Assembly: GCF_001665785.1 (NCBI RefSeq) | Contig: NZ_LZSO01000012.1 | Location: 1-64,000 of the forward strand | Direction: 5' to 3' | DNA: 64,000 nt | From: Mycolicibacterium peregrinum | GTDB lineage: Bacteria; Actinomycetota; Actinomycetes; Mycobacteriales; Mycobacteriaceae | Shown: positions 1 to 8,822 of the stretch, piece after piece | Position numbering within the stretch: the first letter of the stretch is position 1 | Layout: each line of letters starts with the position of its first letter | Made by a program: the position numbers and the translations under genes | The notes under the pieces: model-generated | Told to the model about the DNA's origin: nothing | Database searches by the model: none | Seen by the model: the letters and a program-made list of their open reading frames with translations, nothing else

Positions 1-18
1 GATGTGTATAAGAGACAG
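1..18 (+). other. Sequencing adapter remnant (Nextera mosaic end)
   Basis: The first 18 bases read GATGTGTATAAGAGACAG, which is the 19-base Tn5/Nextera mosaic end without its leading A. This is library adapter and not genomic sequence. It shows that position 1 is the end of an assembled contig. Confidence 0.95.
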
Positions 19-517
19 GATCTGCATATGCAAGGGGCGCAATCGCTACAGGGGCCAACATGCAGACTGCAGCCAGGGGGGCAAAACGACTCAACATGCG
101 TGAACTTGCGCCTCTCGTGGTTCTGGGCCCTGCGTTATGCGACGCGCCGTGGTCGTCAAAAATCAAAGGGCCCAAGGAATCTGTCGTTGCGAATCATGAA
201 CCGGTCGCGTTTCGGTTTGGTGAACAACGCCCCAACAGTTGCCACCTCATTTCCGTCGAGCTGGAATTGCCGAACCTGTGAGGTTCCTGGGAAATAGATT
301 GCGCTGCAGCGCATTACATATATGAGGCATCGGAGGCTGCGCCCGGCACACAATGGACGACCGTTAGGGGGAACCGGTTGGCCTGCAGTTCACCTTTTGG
401 ACATGTGGACCCTCGACGGTGAGGTGCATCCGGGGGGACGGCAGATGCGTCGATGAGGCGCGGACGTCAAATGTGGCGCCTTGGCGCCGAACTGCTATCC
501 GACTGACGGAGGAATCG
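19..517. other. No supported gene; upstream region of the first CDS
   Basis: About 500 bases at the contig end. Short open frames exist on both strands (up to about 70 codons), but none has a convincing ribosome binding site or a recognisable protein. The 3' part must contain the leader of the secreted protein that follows. No promoter could be assigned with confidence. Confidence 0.5.
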
Positions 518-1111
518 TTGAGGTCGTCTCAGGTGTACGAGCGAGGTGTGGCGTCGCTGCTCATTGCCTTCAGCATTGGGTTCGGTGCCGTGCCCCCCGC
601 GTTCGCGGAACCCGGCGATGAGGCGGGCGCACCGGGGCCCGCGGCGCCTGCGGTGCCCGAGTTGCCCCCGGTGACGGCGGGTGCGCCGGTTGCGGGTCCG
701 ATGCCGGTGCCCATTGCGAGCACGGATGACCCTGGCGTGCCGGCGGTTACGGCTTGCTCGACGTTCGCCAACGCGCTCGATTCGGCATCGACCTTCTACG
801 GCGATTTCGCCGATTCGATCGAAGGAGTGGAGCGTCCCGACTATGGGGATCCGACCATCAGTACGACGAACACCAGTGGTCGGACCGCACTGCGTGAAGC
901 TGCCGCGTCGGCGATGAACGCCGCAGGCACACCGGGGCTCTCGCCCGATATCGCCAACCCGATGCGCTCCTGGTCTTTCGGTGCCACCAAACTGCTGCTG
1001 AAGATGGGGCTGCGGACCGGCGGTCAATCGCTCAACGACACGGCCACTCAGCTCAACAACGATGCCAACAACGCGCAGATGGCCTGTGCCGCCGCGGGTA
1101 CGCACGCCTGA
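518..1111 (+). CDS. Secreted hypothetical protein with N-terminal signal peptide
   Basis: I do not recognise a family. The TTG at 518 is chosen because a GGAGGA ribosome binding site lies four bases upstream; a GTG at 533 is the alternative. The product (about 197 aa) begins with a short basic stretch, then a hydrophobic segment (ASLLIAFSIGFGAV) and an Ala-x-Ala type cleavage site near PAFAEP, so export by Sec is likely. A Pro/Ala/Gly-rich linker follows. The mature C-terminal half has two cysteines (ACSTF and MACAA) that could form a disulfide, and a helical Asn/Ala-rich tail. It may be a small mycobacterial cell-envelope or culture-filtrate protein. No operon partner is evident; the next gene starts 113 bases downstream. 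Confidence 0.7.
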   Translation: MRSSQVYERGVASLLIAFSIGFGAVPPAFAEPGDEAGAPGPAAPAVPELPPVTAGAPVAGPMPVPIASTDDPGVPAVTACSTFANALDSASTFYGDFADSIEGVERPDYGDPTISTTNTSGRTALREAAASAMNAAGTPGLSPDIANPMRSWSFGATKLLLKMGLRTGGQSLNDTATQLNNDANNAQMACAAAGTHA

Positions 1112-1224
1112 CGAAGCGCCAATCACGTTGGAATGATTGGGTAATCGCGGCTCGGGCCGGCACCTGCGATCTTCGAACATTCACCCACCCGCGCGGTGCA
1201 CCGTGCCCCCAGTAAAGGATTACC

Positions 1225-1899
1225 GTGATCCGGCTTGTGATCTCGTTGGTTGCGCTCGTGCTGATGGCCACCAGTTGTTCGGGCAACGGCGACACAGTCC
1301 AGGGGCCGCCGAAGGACGTGCCCAAGTCGGCACTCGAGGGTCTGCTGCTCAGCGCCGAAGAGGTCAACACGCTGATGGGGACCGACGGGATGACAGCGCA
1401 CCCACCGGTCACTGAGATGAGCGACCACCGCAACCTGCTGCCCAACCTGAACTGCCTGGGCGCCTGGCAGGTGAACGAGTCCGCCATCTACGGGGACCAC
1501 TGGGCCGCCATGCGCCAGGTGCTGCTGCGGGCACCGGACAATGACAACTGGGACAACCTTCTGGTGCAGTCTGTGGTGATCTTTCCGTCTGCGCAGGACG
1601 CCGACGACTTCCTTGCCCAGTCGGCGGAACGGTGGTCCAAGTGCACCGACCACAAGGTGAACATCACGCTCAACGGCGAGCCGTTGCCCAAGTGGAAGAG
1701 CGGTGCGCTCACCAAAACCGAAGACGAACTCACCCTGCCGTTCACCCGCGTCGACGGTGACCAGACCCGCGACTGCCAGCGCGCGCTCGCCGCGGCCGCC
1801 AACCTCGTCATGGACATCCAGGCGTGCAAGCCGGCGGGAACCTCGGTGACCCAGGCCGCCGATGTGGTCGACAAGATCAAGGCCGTGATGCCTCGTTGA
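1225..1899 (+). CDS. Lipoprotein with PknH-like extracellular sensor domain
   Basis: A 224-aa predicted lipoprotein. Residues 1-17 form a signal peptide and LMATSC is a lipobox placing the lipidated cysteine at residue 18. The remainder resembles the extracellular sensor domain of the mycobacterial Ser/Thr kinase PknH (PknH_C family). It has the late pair of cysteines (KCTDHK, DCQRAL) and a terminal QACKP that form disulfides in that fold. Free-standing versions of this domain are common lipoproteins in mycobacteria; their ligand is not established. The GTG start at 1225 follows an AAAGGA ribosome binding site. The gene appears monocistronic, since a hairpin and the metE riboswitch follow. 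Confidence 0.8.
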   Translation: MIRLVISLVALVLMATSCSGNGDTVQGPPKDVPKSALEGLLLSAEEVNTLMGTDGMTAHPPVTEMSDHRNLLPNLNCLGAWQVNESAIYGDHWAAMRQVLLRAPDNDNWDNLLVQSVVIFPSAQDADDFLAQSAERWSKCTDHKVNITLNGEPLPKWKSGALTKTEDELTLPFTRVDGDQTRDCQRALAAAANLVMDIQACKPAGTSVTQAADVVDKIKAVMPR

Positions 1900-1940
1900 G
1901 CGGTGCTGACCACGGGGTAGTCTGAGCCACGCAGCTGGTC

Positions 1941-1971
1941 TGTCGGCGCCGGGACGTTTACGGTGCCGACA
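1941..1971 (+). terminator. Hairpin between lipoprotein gene and riboswitch
   Basis: An inverted repeat with 10-base arms (TGTCGGCGCC / GGTGCCGACA, one mismatch) and an 11-base loop, 41 bases after the lipoprotein stop codon. There is no U-tract, so it is at best a mycobacterial-type tractless terminator. It could instead be part of the 5' end of the riboswitch transcript. Confidence 0.4.
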
Positions 1972-1980
1972 TCGAACGCC

Positions 1981-2165
1981 GCAGGCTGATCGAGATGCGA
2001 CGTGAGAGGGAACCCGGTGAGAATCCGGGACTGTCCCGCAGCGGTATGCAGGAACGACCGCCGTCATACAGCACTGGCACGCAGGAATCTGCGGCTGGGA
2101 AGCGACGGCCAGTAGGTGCACGGTTTCCGTGCGTGCCTGTGAGTCCGAAGACCTGCCAGCCGTAC
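1981..2165 (+). promoter_or_regulatory. Cobalamin (B12) riboswitch controlling metE
   Basis: The core of a cobalamin riboswitch is readable. It has GAGGGAACCCGGTGAGAATC, then ACTGTCCCGCAGCGGT, and a B12 box (GTCCGAAGACCTGCC) near 2142-2157. Closing-stem bases GGCTG (1984-1988) can pair with CAGCC (2157-2161). About 140 bases of expression platform separate it from metE. In this family, adenosyl- or methyl-cobalamin binding switches off the downstream gene. That fits repression of the B12-independent methionine synthase when B12 is available, as known for metE in M. tuberculosis. Confidence 0.93.
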
Positions 2166-2303
2166 CGGGCGCGCCGCGTCCGGTGGTTCGCCGCCTCGCG
2201 GAATGGGCAGTGGCCGAAAGCGGTTCACTCGTGGCGGGTGGCTGCGTTCGGCTCGGTGTCTCCTGGCGGTGGCCATCCTCTTCGTACGTTGAAGGACCTC
2301 GTC

Positions 2304-4577
2304 ATGAGCACAACCGCAACACCCTTCTCCGCCACGATTCTGGGGTCACCCCGAATCGGGCCCAATCGTGAACTCAAGCGTGCCGTCGAGAAGTACTGGG
2401 CCGGGCGGATCGATCGCGCCGAACTGGAGTCCGTCGCCGCTACTTTGCGCCGCGACACCTGGAAGGCGTTGGTCGCGGCCGGGCTGGATTCGGTCCCGGT
2501 CAACGACTTCTCCTATTACGACCAGGTGCTCGACACTGCGGTCCTGGTCGGTGCCCTGCCGGCCCGGGTCAACGGCGTCGCCGATGACCTCGACCGCTAC
2601 TTCGCCGCGGCTCGCGGGAACGACGACATCGCGCCGCTGGAAATGACCAAGTGGTTCGACACCAACTACCACTACATCGTGCCCGAAATCGGACCGGACA
2701 CCACCTTCGCGCTCAACCCGGCGAAGGTGCTCGGCGAGCTGGAAGAGGCGGCAGCCCAAGGTGTTCCGGCTCGTCCGGTATTGGTCGGCCCGATCACGTT
2801 CCTGGCCCTGTCCAAGGCGGTCGAGGGCGCCGACGCTCCCATCGCCAGGCTGGACGAGCTCGCCGGTGTGTACGCCGAGTTGCTTGCGGTGCTCGCCGAC
2901 AAAGGCGTCACGTGGGTGCAAATCGACGAACCCGTCCTGGTGACCGACATCCTCGACAATGCGGCGGAGCTGGCTGAGCGCACCTACACCCGGTTGGCTG
3001 AGCTGACGAAGCGGCCGGCGATCTTCGTCGCGACCTACTTCGGTGAACTCACCGACGCGTTGCCCGCTCTGGCGCGGACGCCGGTCGAAGCGATTGGCAT
3101 CGATTTGGTGGCCGGATCTGCCACGGCGCTGTCAGCGGTCCCCGAGCTTGCGGACAAGCTGCTGGTGGCGGGTGTGGTCGACGGTCGCAACATCTGGCGT
3201 ACCAATCTTGAATGCGCGCTGCACACCCTGACGTCACTTCCCGGAAATGCCAAGGCAGTTGCAGTTTCGACATCGTGCTCGACTCTGCACGTGCCGTACA
3301 CGCTCGACCCGGAAGACGGTCTCGATGACGCGCTGCGCAGCTGGTTGGCGTTCGGCGCCGAGAAGGTCTTCGAGGTGGCGACTCTGGCGGTAGCGCTGCG
3401 CGATGGCGAAGAGAAGGCGGCCGCCGAGATCGAGTCGTCCAATGCTGCGGCCGCGTCGAAGGCCGGCGATCCCCGGCTTCACAACGACAGCGTGCGGGCT
3501 CGGCTGGAGTCCGTCCTGGCAGGGGGCATCAGTCGCGGTGCCGCCACGGAACGTCGTAGGGCGCAGGATGAGCAGCTCAGCCTGCCGTCGTTGCCGACCA
3601 CCACAATCGGCTCGTTCCCGCAGACCGTCGACATCCGCAAGGCGCGGGCGGCGCTGGTGGCCGGCGAGATCGACGAGGCCGAGTACCGCAACCGGATGGA
3701 GGCCGAGATCGAATCGGTGATCCGGCTGCAGGAGCAGCTGGGGTTGGACGTGCTGGTGCACGGTGAGCCCGAACGCAACGACATGGTGCAGTATTTCGCC
3801 GAGCAGCTCGACGGCTTCTTCGCCACCAAGAACGGGTGGGTCCAGTCCTACGGCAGCCGTTGTGTGCGTCCGCCGGTGCTCTTCGGTGACGTCACCCGTC
3901 AGCAGCCGATGACGGTTGCCTGGGCGACATACGCCCAGTCGCTGACCGACAAGCCGGTCAAGGGCATGCTCACGGGGCCGGTGACCATCTTGGCGTGGTC
4001 TTTCGTCCGCGATGACCAGCCGTTGGCCGACACTGCCAATCAGGTCGCCCTGGCGATCCGGGAGGAGACGGTGGATCTGCAGTCGGCAGGTATCGCGATT
4101 ATCCAGGTCGACGAGCCTGCGCTGCGAGAACTGCTGCCGCTGCGCACCAAGGACAAAGAGGACTACCTTCGCTGGGCGGTCGACGCGTTCCGGCTCTCCA
4201 CCTCCGGGGTTGCCGACTCCACGCAGATCCATACACACCTGTGCTATTCGGAGTTCGGCGAGGTGATTGGGGCGATCGCCGACCTGGATGCCGATGTGAC
4301 GTCGATCGAGGCGGCCCGATCGCATATGGAGGTGCTCGATGATCTCAACAGCATCGGCTTCTCCAACAGCGTCGGCCCGGGTGTATACGACATCCACTCG
4401 CCCCGGGTGCCCGGAGTCGACGAGATCGCCGCATCATTGCGTCAGGCGCTCAAAGCCGTTCCGGCCGAGCGACTCTGGGTCAACCCCGACTGCGGTTTGA
4501 AGACCCGCACCACCGATGAGGTGACCGAGTCGCTCAAACACCTCGTCGCCGCTACGGCGAAGGTGCGCGCGGGATAG
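2304..4577 (+). CDS. metE: Cobalamin-independent methionine synthase (5-methyltetrahydropteroyltriglutamate-homocysteine methyltransferase)
   Basis: MetE transfers the methyl group of 5-methyltetrahydropteroyl-triglutamate to homocysteine as the last step of methionine synthesis, using a zinc-bound substrate thiol. The 757-aa length matches the family (about 755). The N-terminal half (residues 1-370) is the degenerate barrel. The catalytic C-terminal barrel contains the zinc ligands His645 and Cys647 ([10 protein letters not shown]), a glutamate in SIEAARS, and Cys730 (NPDCGLKTR). The ATG at 2304 follows a GAAGGA site. The open frame extends upstream through the riboswitch, but that part is not coding. 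Expression is expected to fall with B12 through the riboswitch at 1981-2165. The substrate supplier, an MTHFR, is encoded in this window at 42819. Confidence 0.97.
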   Translation: MSTTATPFSATILGSPRIGPNRELKRAVEKYWAGRIDRAELESVAATLRRDTWKALVAAGLDSVPVNDFSYYDQVLDTAVLVGALPARVNGVADDLDRYFAAARGNDDIAPLEMTKWFDTNYHYIVPEIGPDTTFALNPAKVLGELEEAAAQGVPARPVLVGPITFLALSKAVEGADAPIARLDELAGVYAELLAVLADKGVTWVQIDEPVLVTDILDNAAELAERTYTRLAELTKRPAIFVATYFGELTDALPALARTPVEAIGIDLVAGSATALSAVPELADKLLVAGVVDGRNIWRTNLECALHTLTSLPGNAKAVAVSTSCSTLHVPYTLDPEDGLDDALRSWLAFGAEKVFEVATLAVALRDGEEKAAAEIESSNAAAASKAGDPRLHNDSVRARLESVLAGGISRGAATERRRAQDEQLSLPSLPTTTIGSFPQTVDIRKARAALVAGEIDEAEYRNRMEAEIESVIRLQEQLGLDVLVHGEPERNDMVQYFAEQLDGFFATKNGWVQSYGSRCVRPPVLFGDVTRQQPMTVAWATYAQSLTDKPVKGMLTGPVTILAWSFVRDDQPLADTANQVALAIREETVDLQSAGIAIIQVDEPALRELLPLRTKDKEDYLRWAVDAFRLSTSGVADSTQIHTHLCYSEFGEVIGAIADLDADVTSIEAARSHMEVLDDLNSIGFSNSVGPGVYDIHSPRVPGVDEIAASLRQALKAVPAERLWVNPDCGLKTRTTDEVTESLKHLVAATAKVRAG

Positions 4578-4590
4578 CCCGGTGTCCGGG

Positions 4591-5244
4591 TCAGCTCGTG
4601 GCGGTCTGAGCATCCAGCCAGGCCGCCAACGAGCGCCCGGCCTCCAGAACATGGCGCTCGGCGATGGAGCGGGCGGCTTCGGCGTCCTTGGCCTCCAGGG
4701 CGTCCAGCAACTGCTCATGCTCGTCGAGCGAATGTTTTTCATGCTCGGGAAACACCGTCAGGAAGTTCGACGGCACCACCCGTGCGGCCTGTCGGATCTG
4801 GGTCAGCAAGCGAGGGGAGTGGGCGGCGCGGTGAATCTCCTGGTGGAACAGCCAGTTTGACTCGCCGATGCTGTCCTCGCCAGACCGCCGGGCAACGTCG
4901 GCGGCCAGTTCGCGTAGCCGGGCAAGTTCGTCGGGTGTGACCCGTTCGGCCGACCAGGCGGCGGCCTGCCCGGTGAGGACACCGAGGATGGTGAAGCTGT
5001 CGGTCACGTCTTCGGACTTGATGCCGATGACGGTGATCCCGCTGCGGGGAGCCACCCGCACCAGTCCTTCGAAGGACAGTTCGAGCAGCGCCTCCCGCAC
5101 CGGGGTGCGACTGGTCGCGAACTCTTCGGTGATGGCATCGAGGTCGATGCGTGACCCGGGCGCGAGCACGCCGGTGATGATCCGGTCGCGCAGTTCGCGC
5201 GCCGCGCGCTCGCGCACGGTGCCCGAGATGTCAAGCGAGGTCAT
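4591..5244 (-). CDS. GntR-family transcriptional regulator (FCD domain)
   Basis: A repressor-type regulator of about 217 aa. The N-terminal winged helix-turn-helix (residues 10-75) has the GntR signature (GSRIDLDAITEEFATSRTPV region). The C-terminal FCD helical domain (85-210) retains the metal/ligand-binding histidines (FHQEIHRAAHS, DEHEQLL, ERHVLEAG) typical of FadR/VanR-type proteins that bind small carboxylates. The ATG at 5244 gives a normal N-terminus; an in-frame ATG 8 codons upstream lacks support. The gene is divergent from a monooxygenase/CoA-transferase/lyase operon, and a perfect palindrome lies between them. It is therefore very likely the local repressor. The inducing ligand is unknown. 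Confidence 0.9.
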   Translation of the reverse strand: MTSLDISGTVRERAARELRDRIITGVLAPGSRIDLDAITEEFATSRTPVREALLELSFEGLVRVAPRSGITVIGIKSEDVTDSFTILGVLTGQAAAWSAERVTPDELARLRELAADVARRSGEDSIGESNWLFHQEIHRAAHSPRLLTQIRQAARVVPSNFLTVFPEHEKHSLDEHEQLLDALEAKDAEAARSIAERHVLEAGRSLAAWLDAQTATS

Positions 5245-5282
5245 CCGTGCAGCGTACCGATCCGGCAAACATCATCCTTGAT

Positions 5283-5298
5283 ATCTGATATATCAGAT
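5283..5298. promoter_or_regulatory. Perfect palindromic operator, probable GntR binding site
   Basis: ATCTGATATATCAGAT is a perfect 16-base palindrome, AT-rich in a GC-rich context. It lies 38 bases from the regulator start and 14 bases before the monooxygenase start. Its position in the divergent promoter region suggests dual control of the operon and of the regulator itself. This is inferred from position and symmetry. Confidence 0.75.
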
Positions 5299-5312
5299 GT
5301 TAGATTCCGGAC

Positions 5313-6671
5313 ATGCGGACAGATCAGATGGCGCTCGTGGCGTTCATGCAGGCAGGAAGCACCTCGGTATACGCGGGTTCGTGGCGTCACCCAGCGACCG
5401 AGCACGGCTATCTCGACGCGTCGTACTACGCGAAGATTGGGCGCCAGCTCGAAGAAGGTTGCTTCGACCTGATGTTCTTCGACGACCGCCTGGCGATGCC
5501 CGGGATCTACGGCGGCTCGGTGGAAGAGGCGGTCCGCTATGGGGCACGGCCGGTCAAGCTAGATCTGAGTGTCATTCTCGGAGTGCTCGCGCAGACGACG
5601 TCCCGCATCGGACTCGGTGCCACCTACTCGACCACCTACTACGCTCCATTTCACGTCGCTCGCACCTTCGCGACGCTGGACCACCTGTCCCGCGGGCGTG
5701 CGGCGTGGAACGTCGTTACCTCGGTCAACGACAGCGAGGCGCAGAACTTCGGTCTCGAGTCCCACCTCGGCCACGACGAGCGCTACGACCGCGCCGACGA
5801 GTTCCTCGACGTGGTTGCGGGCCTCTGGGACACCTGGGAGGACGGCGCGATCCATCACGATCGGGCGTCTGGCTACTACGCCGATCCGGGCAAGGTACAC
5901 GAACTCGGCCACGTCGGCCGTTACTTCTCCTCGCGGGGCCCGCTGACCGTGCCGCGCACGCCGCAGGGGCGTCCGGTCATCCTTCAGGCCGGTTCTTCGG
6001 GCCCGGGGCGTGAATTCGCCTCGCGCTGGGCCGATCTCATCTTCACCGGCGACCCGGGCATCGACGTGGCACGCGCGCATTACAGTGATCAGAAGGCACG
6101 TATCGCCGATACCGGGCGGGACCCGTCATCGGTGCGGATCTGCCCGATGGCCTACGCGGTGGTAGGCGAGTCCGAATCTCACGCCAAGGAACGTGAGGAC
6201 ATGTTCCTCAACGATCTGGTGGATCCGATGGCATCGCTGACCCTCCTTTCGGAGTTGATGAACTACGACTTCGCCCAACACAACCTCGATGATCCGGTCA
6301 CCGACGAGCTCATCGCATCGGTCTCGGGCATCCGCGGTCTCGTGCAGAACCTGCGCACTCACATCGGCGGGGACAAGGTCACCGTGCGCGACCTCGCGGG
6401 CCACCGCGCCACCCTGTTGCAAGGCCCGCGGTTCGTCGGCACTGGCAGGCAGGTGGCCGACCAGATGGAGGAGTGGTTCACCGGCGGCGCCTGCGACGGG
6501 TTCGTCATGGCCGCAACGCATTCGCCGGGATCCTACGAGGACTTCGTGCGGATGGTGGTGCCAGAGCTGCAGCATCGGGGATTGTTCCGCACCCAATACA
6601 GCGGATCCACTCTGCGTGACCACCTGGGTCTGGATCGGCCTGCCGGCGCACTCACCAGGTCGGCCTCGTAG
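5313..6671 (+). CDS. FMN-dependent monooxygenase of the NtaA/SnaA/DszA family
   Basis: A 452-aa flavin-dependent, bacterial-luciferase-fold (TIM barrel) monooxygenase. The family oxidises substrates with FMNH2 delivered by a separate reductase (nitrilotriacetate monooxygenase NtaA, dibenzothiophene sulfone monooxygenase DszA). Family features include the N-terminal segment with HPATEHGYLD, FDLMFFDDRLAMP near residue 55, the RGRAAWNVVTSVNDSEAQNF block (about 127-146) and the GPLTVPRTPQGRPVILQAG block. It is the first gene of a three-gene operon with a CoA-transferase (next gene adjacent, 0 bases apart) and a CitE-like lyase. The set probably degrades an oxygenated or heteroatom-containing carbon source. 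The substrate cannot be read from sequence, and no partner flavin reductase is encoded nearby. Confidence 0.88.
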   Translation: MRTDQMALVAFMQAGSTSVYAGSWRHPATEHGYLDASYYAKIGRQLEEGCFDLMFFDDRLAMPGIYGGSVEEAVRYGARPVKLDLSVILGVLAQTTSRIGLGATYSTTYYAPFHVARTFATLDHLSRGRAAWNVVTSVNDSEAQNFGLESHLGHDERYDRADEFLDVVAGLWDTWEDGAIHHDRASGYYADPGKVHELGHVGRYFSSRGPLTVPRTPQGRPVILQAGSSGPGREFASRWADLIFTGDPGIDVARAHYSDQKARIADTGRDPSSVRICPMAYAVVGESESHAKEREDMFLNDLVDPMASLTLLSELMNYDFAQHNLDDPVTDELIASVSGIRGLVQNLRTHIGGDKVTVRDLAGHRATLLQGPRFVGTGRQVADQMEEWFTGGACDGFVMAATHSPGSYEDFVRMVVPELQHRGLFRTQYSGSTLRDHLGLDRPAGALTRSAS

Positions 6672-7865
6672 ATGGGCGGCATGCTCAGTGGGATCCGGGT
6701 GCTCGACCTCGCCACGCTCGCGGCGGCCCCCCTGGCCGCGACGTATCTGGGCGAGTTCGGCGCTGACGTCATCAAGGTGGAGCAGCCGGGGCAGGGTGAC
6801 CCCATCCGAACCTGGGGCAACCAGCGCGACGGTGTCGGGCTGATGTGGAAATCAGTGTCCCGCAACAAGAAATCGGTGACCGCCAACCTGCGGGTGACCG
6901 AAGGTCAGGATCTGGTGCGGCGCCTGGTCGAGAAGTCGGACGTCGTCATCGTCAACACCCGGCCGCAGACACTGGCCAAATGGGGTTTGGATTACGAGTC
7001 CCTGCGGTTGGTTAACAACCGTGTCGTGATGCTGCACATCACCGGGTACGGACTGTCCGGCCCCAAGAGCGAACGCCCCGGGTTCGGCACACTGGGCGAG
7101 GCGATGAGCGGATTCGCCCATGTGACAGGCGAAGCGGACGGCCCGCCGACCCTGCCGCCATTCATGCTCGCCGACGGGGTGGCGTCGCTGAACGCCGCCT
7201 ATGCCGTGATGATGGCGCTCTACCACCGCGACGTGCACGGCGCCGGTGGCCAATTGATCGACATCAATCTCGTCGACCCGCTGGCTCGACTGCTGGAGCA
7301 GAACTTGTTGGGCTATGACCAGCTCGGTATCGTTCCACGCCGCGCCGGCAACCGTTGGGACATATCGGCGCCCCGCAACACCTATCGCACGTCCGATGGG
7401 CGTTGGCTGGCCATGTCCGGAAGTTCGCCGAACCTGGCGTTGAGGGTATTCCGCGCCATCGGGCGCGACGACTTGGTGTCAGATGACGATTTCTCCGATC
7501 CGCAGCGCCGGCTGGCACGCGCCGCTGAAGTTGATGCGGTGGTGGCGGAATGGGTTGCCGCACAAACATTGTCCGAGGCAATGGCGGTGTTCGACGCTGC
7601 CGAAGTGGCTGCGGCGCCAGTGTACGAGATCGCCGACCTGGTGGCTGACGAGCAACTGCAACATCGTGGGGTGTTCGTATCGGTCGCCGACGACGAACTC
7701 GGCGCCATGACGGTGCAGGCGCCCGTCCCGAGATTCTCGGGGAACGCCGGGAGAGTGGACTCGCTGGGCCCCCGTCTCGGTGAACACAACGCCGAGGTCT
7801 ACCACGAGCTGTTGGGTCTGACAGCTGAAGAAATCGATCACTTGCACACCGTTGGTGTGCTCTGA
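6672..7865 (+). CDS. CaiB/BaiF-type CoA-transferase (family III)
   Basis: A 397-aa family III CoA-transferase, which moves CoA between acyl groups through an aspartyl intermediate. The N-terminus (IRVLDLATLAAAPLAATYL, then GADVIKVEQPGQGDP) is diagnostic. The expected catalytic aspartate lies in the PPFMLADGVASLNAAYA region (about residue 165). The ATG directly follows the stop of the monooxygenase gene, so translation is probably coupled. In context it would activate an acid produced by the monooxygenase, or recycle CoA, before cleavage by the following lyase. Substrate unknown. Confidence 0.92.
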   Translation: MGGMLSGIRVLDLATLAAAPLAATYLGEFGADVIKVEQPGQGDPIRTWGNQRDGVGLMWKSVSRNKKSVTANLRVTEGQDLVRRLVEKSDVVIVNTRPQTLAKWGLDYESLRLVNNRVVMLHITGYGLSGPKSERPGFGTLGEAMSGFAHVTGEADGPPTLPPFMLADGVASLNAAYAVMMALYHRDVHGAGGQLIDINLVDPLARLLEQNLLGYDQLGIVPRRAGNRWDISAPRNTYRTSDGRWLAMSGSSPNLALRVFRAIGRDDLVSDDDFSDPQRRLARAAEVDAVVAEWVAAQTLSEAMAVFDAAEVAAAPVYEIADLVADEQLQHRGVFVSVADDELGAMTVQAPVPRFSGNAGRVDSLGPRLGEHNAEVYHELLGLTAEEIDHLHTVGVL

Positions 7866-7895
7866 CACTCAGTTATGCAAAGGAATTCACATCTC

Positions 7896-8804
7896 ATGAC
7901 CAATCTGGTTCGCCGTTCTGAGCTCGCCCTGCCTGCCTGCAATGACCACATGTTCATCAAGGGAGTCACCTGCGGTGCCGACTTGGTGTTTCTCGATCTG
8001 GAGGACGCGACTCCGGTGGGGCTCAAGGTGGAGTCGCGGGCCAAGGCCATCCGGGCCCTGACCGAGCTCGACTGGGGCCGGACCGCACGCGCGATCCGGA
8101 TCAACGGTCTCGACACCCCGTGGTGCCACGACGACATCATCGAGGTCGTCACTCATGCCGGTGCCCAACTCGACACCATCGTCATCCCCAAGGCCCGCAC
8201 CGCCAAGGACGTCTGGTGGGTCGACCTGCTGCTCACCCAGCTGGAAGAAAAGCTGGCCTTGGAGAAGAAGATTCGGCTTGAGGTACTGATCGAGGAGGTC
8301 GAAGGACTGGCCAACGCCGAGGAGATCGTACGGGCGAGCCCGCGACTGGACGCGGTGATCTTCGGCGTCGGCGACTTCTCGCTGTCCCAGGGTGCACGGG
8401 TGGACACCAATTTCGTGCCGATGGGCGAGTACCCCGGTGACTTCTGGGCATATGCGCGCAACAAGATCATGGTGGCGGCGCGAATCGCCGGAATCGACGC
8501 CATCGACTCTCCATACCCCGACTACGCGGACGTTGCCGGCTACGAGGCCGAGGCGCGTCGATCGTCGCTATACGGCTACACCGGAAAATGGGCCATCCAC
8601 CCCAGCCAGGTGCCGATCGCCAATGAGGTGTTCGCCCCGTCGGCCGAGGAGGTCGCATTGGCGCACCGCAACGTCGCGGCGTACCGGGAGGCCGAGGCGG
8701 CCGGTCGTGGGGCGGTCGGAGTCGAGGGTGTTCTCGTCGACGCCGCTCATGTGAAGAAGGCCGAAGAGGTATTGGCCCGCGCCGCGCTGATCGGCGTCGC
8801 GTAG
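7896..8804 (+). CDS. HpcH/HpaI aldolase / citrate lyase beta-like (CitE family) protein
   Basis: A CitE-like lyase of about 302 aa with a TIM-barrel fold that cleaves or forms carbon-carbon bonds in (acyl-CoA) hydroxy-acids using a divalent metal. Recognisable are ADLVFLDLEDATP (metal/acid region, about residue 30), a basic residue in AIRINGLDTPW, EVLIEEVEGLANAEEI, FGVGDFSLSQGA and GKWAIHPSQVPIANEVF. The ATG at 7896 is preferred because an AAGGA site lies 11 bases upstream; an in-frame ATG at 7875 lacks one. It is the last gene of the GntR-controlled operon and probably cleaves the CoA thioester made by the preceding transferase. Confidence 0.9.
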   Translation: MTNLVRRSELALPACNDHMFIKGVTCGADLVFLDLEDATPVGLKVESRAKAIRALTELDWGRTARAIRINGLDTPWCHDDIIEVVTHAGAQLDTIVIPKARTAKDVWWVDLLLTQLEEKLALEKKIRLEVLIEEVEGLANAEEIVRASPRLDAVIFGVGDFSLSQGARVDTNFVPMGEYPGDFWAYARNKIMVAARIAGIDAIDSPYPDYADVAGYEAEARRSSLYGYTGKWAIHPSQVPIANEVFAPSAEEVALAHRNVAAYREAEAAGRGAVGVEGVLVDAAHVKKAEEVLARAALIGVA

Positions 8805-8822
8805 GCCCACTACTCCGATGTA

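Noticed and set aside
60-353. Short open frames on both strands near the contig start (73 and 65 codons).
   Set aside because: No ribosome binding site, no recognisable protein, they overlap one another on opposite strands, and the region borders adapter sequence.
1995-2303. In-frame N-terminal extension of metE giving an 860-residue protein.
   Set aside because: The stretch is the cobalamin riboswitch and its expression platform; the ATG at 2304 has a ribosome binding site and gives the normal MetE length.
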